Assembly (NCBI GenBank): GCA_018678395.1 | Contig: JAHHMJ010000097.1 | Coordinates: 1-17,352, forward strand | Length of the DNA stretch: 17,352 bases | Source: Gemmatimonadota bacterium | GTDB lineage: Bacteria > Gemmatimonadota > Gemmatimonadetes > Longimicrobiales > Gaopeijiaceae | Direction of reading: 5' to 3' | Shown here: positions 15,273 through 17,352 of the stretch, one piece after another | Layout: every line of letters begins with the position of its first letter | Position numbering within the stretch: the stretch's first letter is position 1 | The notes under the pieces: model-generated | The model's database searches: none | What the model saw: only the letters and a program-made list of their open reading frames with translations | What the model was told of the DNA's origin: nothing | Translations under genes and position numbers: made by a program

Positions 15273-15303
15273 GTATTTGGGGGCAGCGGCGAGTCGGCGT
15301 CAA
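15273..15303 (-). promoter_or_regulatory. Possible promoter of the NSS symporter
   Basis: On the minus strand TTGACG (15303-15298) is followed after 18-19 bases by CAAATA/AAATAC (15279-15273), the most AT-rich patch of the 262-base divergent gap. The -35 match is good and the -10 poor, so this is only a candidate. The rest of the gap (15165-15426) contains a run of nine C (15329-15337) and no recognisable gene or RNA. A promoter for the plus-strand hydro-lyase must also be here but is not evident. Confidence 0.25.
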
Positions 15304-15426
15304 GAAATCCACGCCGCCCACTTCCTTGCCCCCCCCCGCGCCACACCGACATCTTCAGGGTTCATGCCGGGTCTCGCGTCATGCGCGCACCCGGGCCGTA
15401 CTCCGCCTTCCGATGGCCTCGGCTTC

Positions 15427-17352
15427 ATGGACGAACTCCTCCGGCGTACCGTCGAAAAGCGTCCCGACGTCCTCCGTTTCACCGGCCGCATCCTCTACCT
15501 GGTCGACGATGCCGACCGGATGCGCGCGCAGTTGAACGACGGCGTGGACCTCGAACTCACGGATGAGCTACGGGCCGCCCTGCGCGACCAGATCTCGACC
15601 GACGAGATCACCCCGGCCTACATCTGCTACTTCTACGACGAGACGCTCGGAGAATTCCCCTACCTCGGACTCCGCGCCCGCAATCCCGAAACGGGTGAGG
15701 CCGAATCACCCGTGACACGGAAGTCGGTCAAGAACGGGGGCTTCGTGTGCTCGGTCGCCGGCAGGCGCCGCGGCAAGGGCAGCAGCCGGGAGCAGTCGCC
15801 CTACGCCGAGCTGATGGCCGGCATCCAGGTGGTCGTGGGCGAGAGCATCGAGCGTATCTACAACGAGAACTGCCAGAATCTGGGCATCCTCACCGCGACC
15901 GACTTCGAGGTGATCGAGCGCATCCGTTCGGGCGAGGAGATCCCGCTGGCGGTCTTCACCGACGGCAAGGACGAAATCACCCGACAGATCATCGAGTACG
16001 GCGGGCTCTTCGAGTTCAACGTGGCTCGGTTGCAGGGGAAGGTCGCACTGCCGGATCCGGAGAGCGCGGTGGCCGGTGCCGCCGACCGGCCCATGACCGT
16101 CGCCGAGAAGATCTTTGCGCGGCACTGGGTGGTGGACGCGGCTACCGACGACGTCGGCGTCGCCTGGGTACGACCGGGTGAGGCCGGCTTCTTCCGAACC
16201 GACGTCCGGTTCAGCCATGAATACGTGACCCCGATGAGCGCGATCTTCTTCGAGCAGAAGGTGGGACTCGATGGTCGCGTGGCGGACCCCTCGTCGGTGC
16301 TCTTCTTCCGCGACCACCTGACCTTCCTGCACAAGGCGATGAGTCACGAGCGGATCGAGATGGGATTGCTCGACGTGGCGAACCAGCTCGAGGTCAAGCA
16401 GCGCGAGTTCGCGGAGAAGCAGGGCATCACGCTCTACGGCGAGCAGCAGGGCCACGTGATGGGCTCCGAGGCCATCTGCCACTCGAAGATCCTCGAGGAG
16501 TACGCCGAGCCCGGCATGCTCATCATCGGATCGGATTCCCACACGCCCCACGCCGGGGCCATCGGTTGCGTCGCGTTCGGCGTCGGTACTACCGCGATCT
16601 TCAACTCGTGGATCACTCGCGATGTACGGGCCCGTGTCCCGAAGAGCTTCAAGGTCGTGATCTCGGGCACGCCCCGGGCGAACGTGACCGCGAAGGATTA
16701 CATGCTGGAGATCCTTCGGCAGCCGTACATCCGGGACGGCCACGCCATCGGCCAGATCATCGAGTACGCCGGACCCGCGGTCGAGGCGCTGTCGGTCGAC
16801 GAGCGCGCCACGATGACCAACATGGCCGCCGAAGTCGGTGCCTTCACGGGCATCGTCGCGGCCGATGAGAAGACGGTGGAGTACCTCGTGACCGAACGCG
16901 GCATGGACGAGGCCCGCGCTCGCGAACTGGTCCAGGACATGCAGTCCGACGAAGGCGCCGAGTACGTGAAGGTGATCGAGATCGACGCCTCGACCATCGA
17001 GCCGATGGCAGCGCTCCCGGGCGACCCCGGCAACGGGGTCTTCCTGCGCGATCTGCAGGACGAGCCCGTCCGTATCGAGATCGCCTACGCCGGCTCCTGC
17101 ACGGCGGGCAAGAAGGAAGACATGGACATGTACGCCCGCGTCTTCCGCGCTGCGCAAAAGCAGGGTCTACGCGTCCACCCCGACGTCGAGTGCTTCATCC
17201 AGTGCGGCTCGATCGAGGTCCGGGAATACTGTCGCGAAAACGGGTACCTGGACCTCTTCACCGAACTCGGCGCCGAGTGGATCGAGCCCGGGTGTGGGGC
17301 CTGCATCAACGCCGGTCCGGGTGTGACCGCGCGGCCCGACCAGGTGTCGGTC
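15427..17352 (+). CDS. Aconitase/isopropylmalate-dehydratase-family [4Fe-4S] hydro-lyase with N-terminal swivel domain, 3' partial
   Basis: The frame is open from the ATG at 15427 to the window edge (642 residues, no stop reached). Residues about 50-200 form a swivel (LeuD/small-subunit-like) domain with RDQISTDEITPA (53-64) and GKGSSREQSPYAE (116-128), the latter holding the Ser/Arg substrate motif. From about 225 a LeuC-like catalytic part follows: IIGSDSHTPHAGAIGC (366-381), TMTNMAAEVGAFTGIVAADE (462-481), GSCTAGK (556-562) and PGCGAC (621-626). C558, C623 and C626 fit the three cluster ligands, so it should be active. Fungal IPM dehydratase carries the swivel at the C-terminus; here it is N-terminal, as in AcnB but without AcnB's HEAT-like domain. 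Candidate substrates are aconitate/citrate, homoaconitate, isopropylmalate or methylcitrate-type acids. An in-frame ATG at 15364 is a less likely start. Cytosolic. Confidence 0.9.
   Translation, partial: MDELLRRTVEKRPDVLRFTGRILYLVDDADRMRAQLNDGVDLELTDELRAALRDQISTDEITPAYICYFYDETLGEFPYLGLRARNPETGEAESPVTRKSVKNGGFVCSVAGRRRGKGSSREQSPYAELMAGIQVVVGESIERIYNENCQNLGILTATDFEVIERIRSGEEIPLAVFTDGKDEITRQIIEYGGLFEFNVARLQGKVALPDPESAVAGAADRPMTVAEKIFARHWVVDAATDDVGVAWVRPGEAGFFRTDVRFSHEYVTPMSAIFFEQKVGLDGRVADPSSVLFFRDHLTFLHKAMSHERIEMGLLDVANQLEVKQREFAEKQGITLYGEQQGHVMGSEAICHSKILEEYAEPGMLIIGSDSHTPHAGAIGCVAFGVGTTAIFNSWITRDVRARVPKSFKVVISGTPRANVTAKDYMLEILRQPYIRDGHAIGQIIEYAGPAVEALSVDERATMTNMAAEVGAFTGIVAADEKTVEYLVTERGMDEARARELVQDMQSDEGAEYVKVIEIDASTIEPMAALPGDPGNGVFLRDLQDEPVRIEIAYAGSCTAGKKEDMDMYARVFRAAQKQGLRVHPDVECFIQCGSIEVREYCRENGYLDLFTELGAEWIEPGCGACINAGPGVTARPDQVSV

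Noticed and set aside
15706..17157. Minus-strand open frame of about 483 codons at the right end
   Set aside because: It is antisense to the hydro-lyase, whose plus-strand frame is open with conserved cluster cysteines through to the window edge.
1..17352. Mobile element, prophage, CRISPR or defence island
   Set aside because: No transposase, integrase, terminal repeats, spacer-repeat pattern or tRNA; the only possible link is the partial HerA-like ATPase, which lacks visible partners.

Overview
This is a dense, very GC-rich bacterial chromosomal window. It has short intergenic gaps, frequent GTG starts and gene overlaps. The mix of genes (secreted PIG-L deacetylase, sodium-coupled solute and neurotransmitter-type symporters, a fused aconitase-type hydro-lyase and paired VOC proteins) fits an environmental, possibly marine, high-GC bacterium such as a Gemmatimonadota member. 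That placement is inference from gene content only. I see no rRNA, tRNA, insertion sequence, CRISPR array, phage gene or attachment site.

Left, plus strand (3-5589): the tail of a HerA/DUF87-like ATPase with a long C-terminal coiled coil enters from outside the window. A likely operon follows: a two-domain VOC protein, a 57-residue single-helix membrane protein whose stop codon shares a base with the next start (TGATG), a sodium:solute symporter, and a second two-domain VOC protein. The block ends in two tandem hairpins lying between convergent genes.

Centre, minus strand (13610 down to 5689): a purine-nucleoside-type (BMP/PnrA) ABC import operon. In transcription order it holds a substrate-binding lipoprotein, a double-NBD ATPase, a long permease and a short permease, all overlapping or touching. 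Only 16 bases later comes a large secreted PIG-L deacetylase with a C-terminal amidotransferase-like domain. After a 164-base gap comes a small membrane-anchored protein with five tandem heptads. The apparent job is uptake of a nucleoside-like compound together with extracytoplasmic N-deacetylation, but the substrate is not readable from sequence.

Right: an NSS/SNF-family sodium symporter on the minus strand (15164-13785) has its own terminator. A divergent gene on the plus strand (15427 to the window end, still open) encodes an aconitase/isopropylmalate-dehydratase-family [4Fe-4S] hydro-lyase with its swivel (small-subunit) domain fused at the N-terminus.

Most of the window is recognisable metabolism and transport. 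No clear new defence or mobile system is visible. The points most worth following are the tiny membrane protein coupled to the SSS transporter, the two VOC paralogues around it, the transporter-deacetylase linkage, the apparent CTG start of the ABC ATPase, and the domain order of the hydro-lyase.
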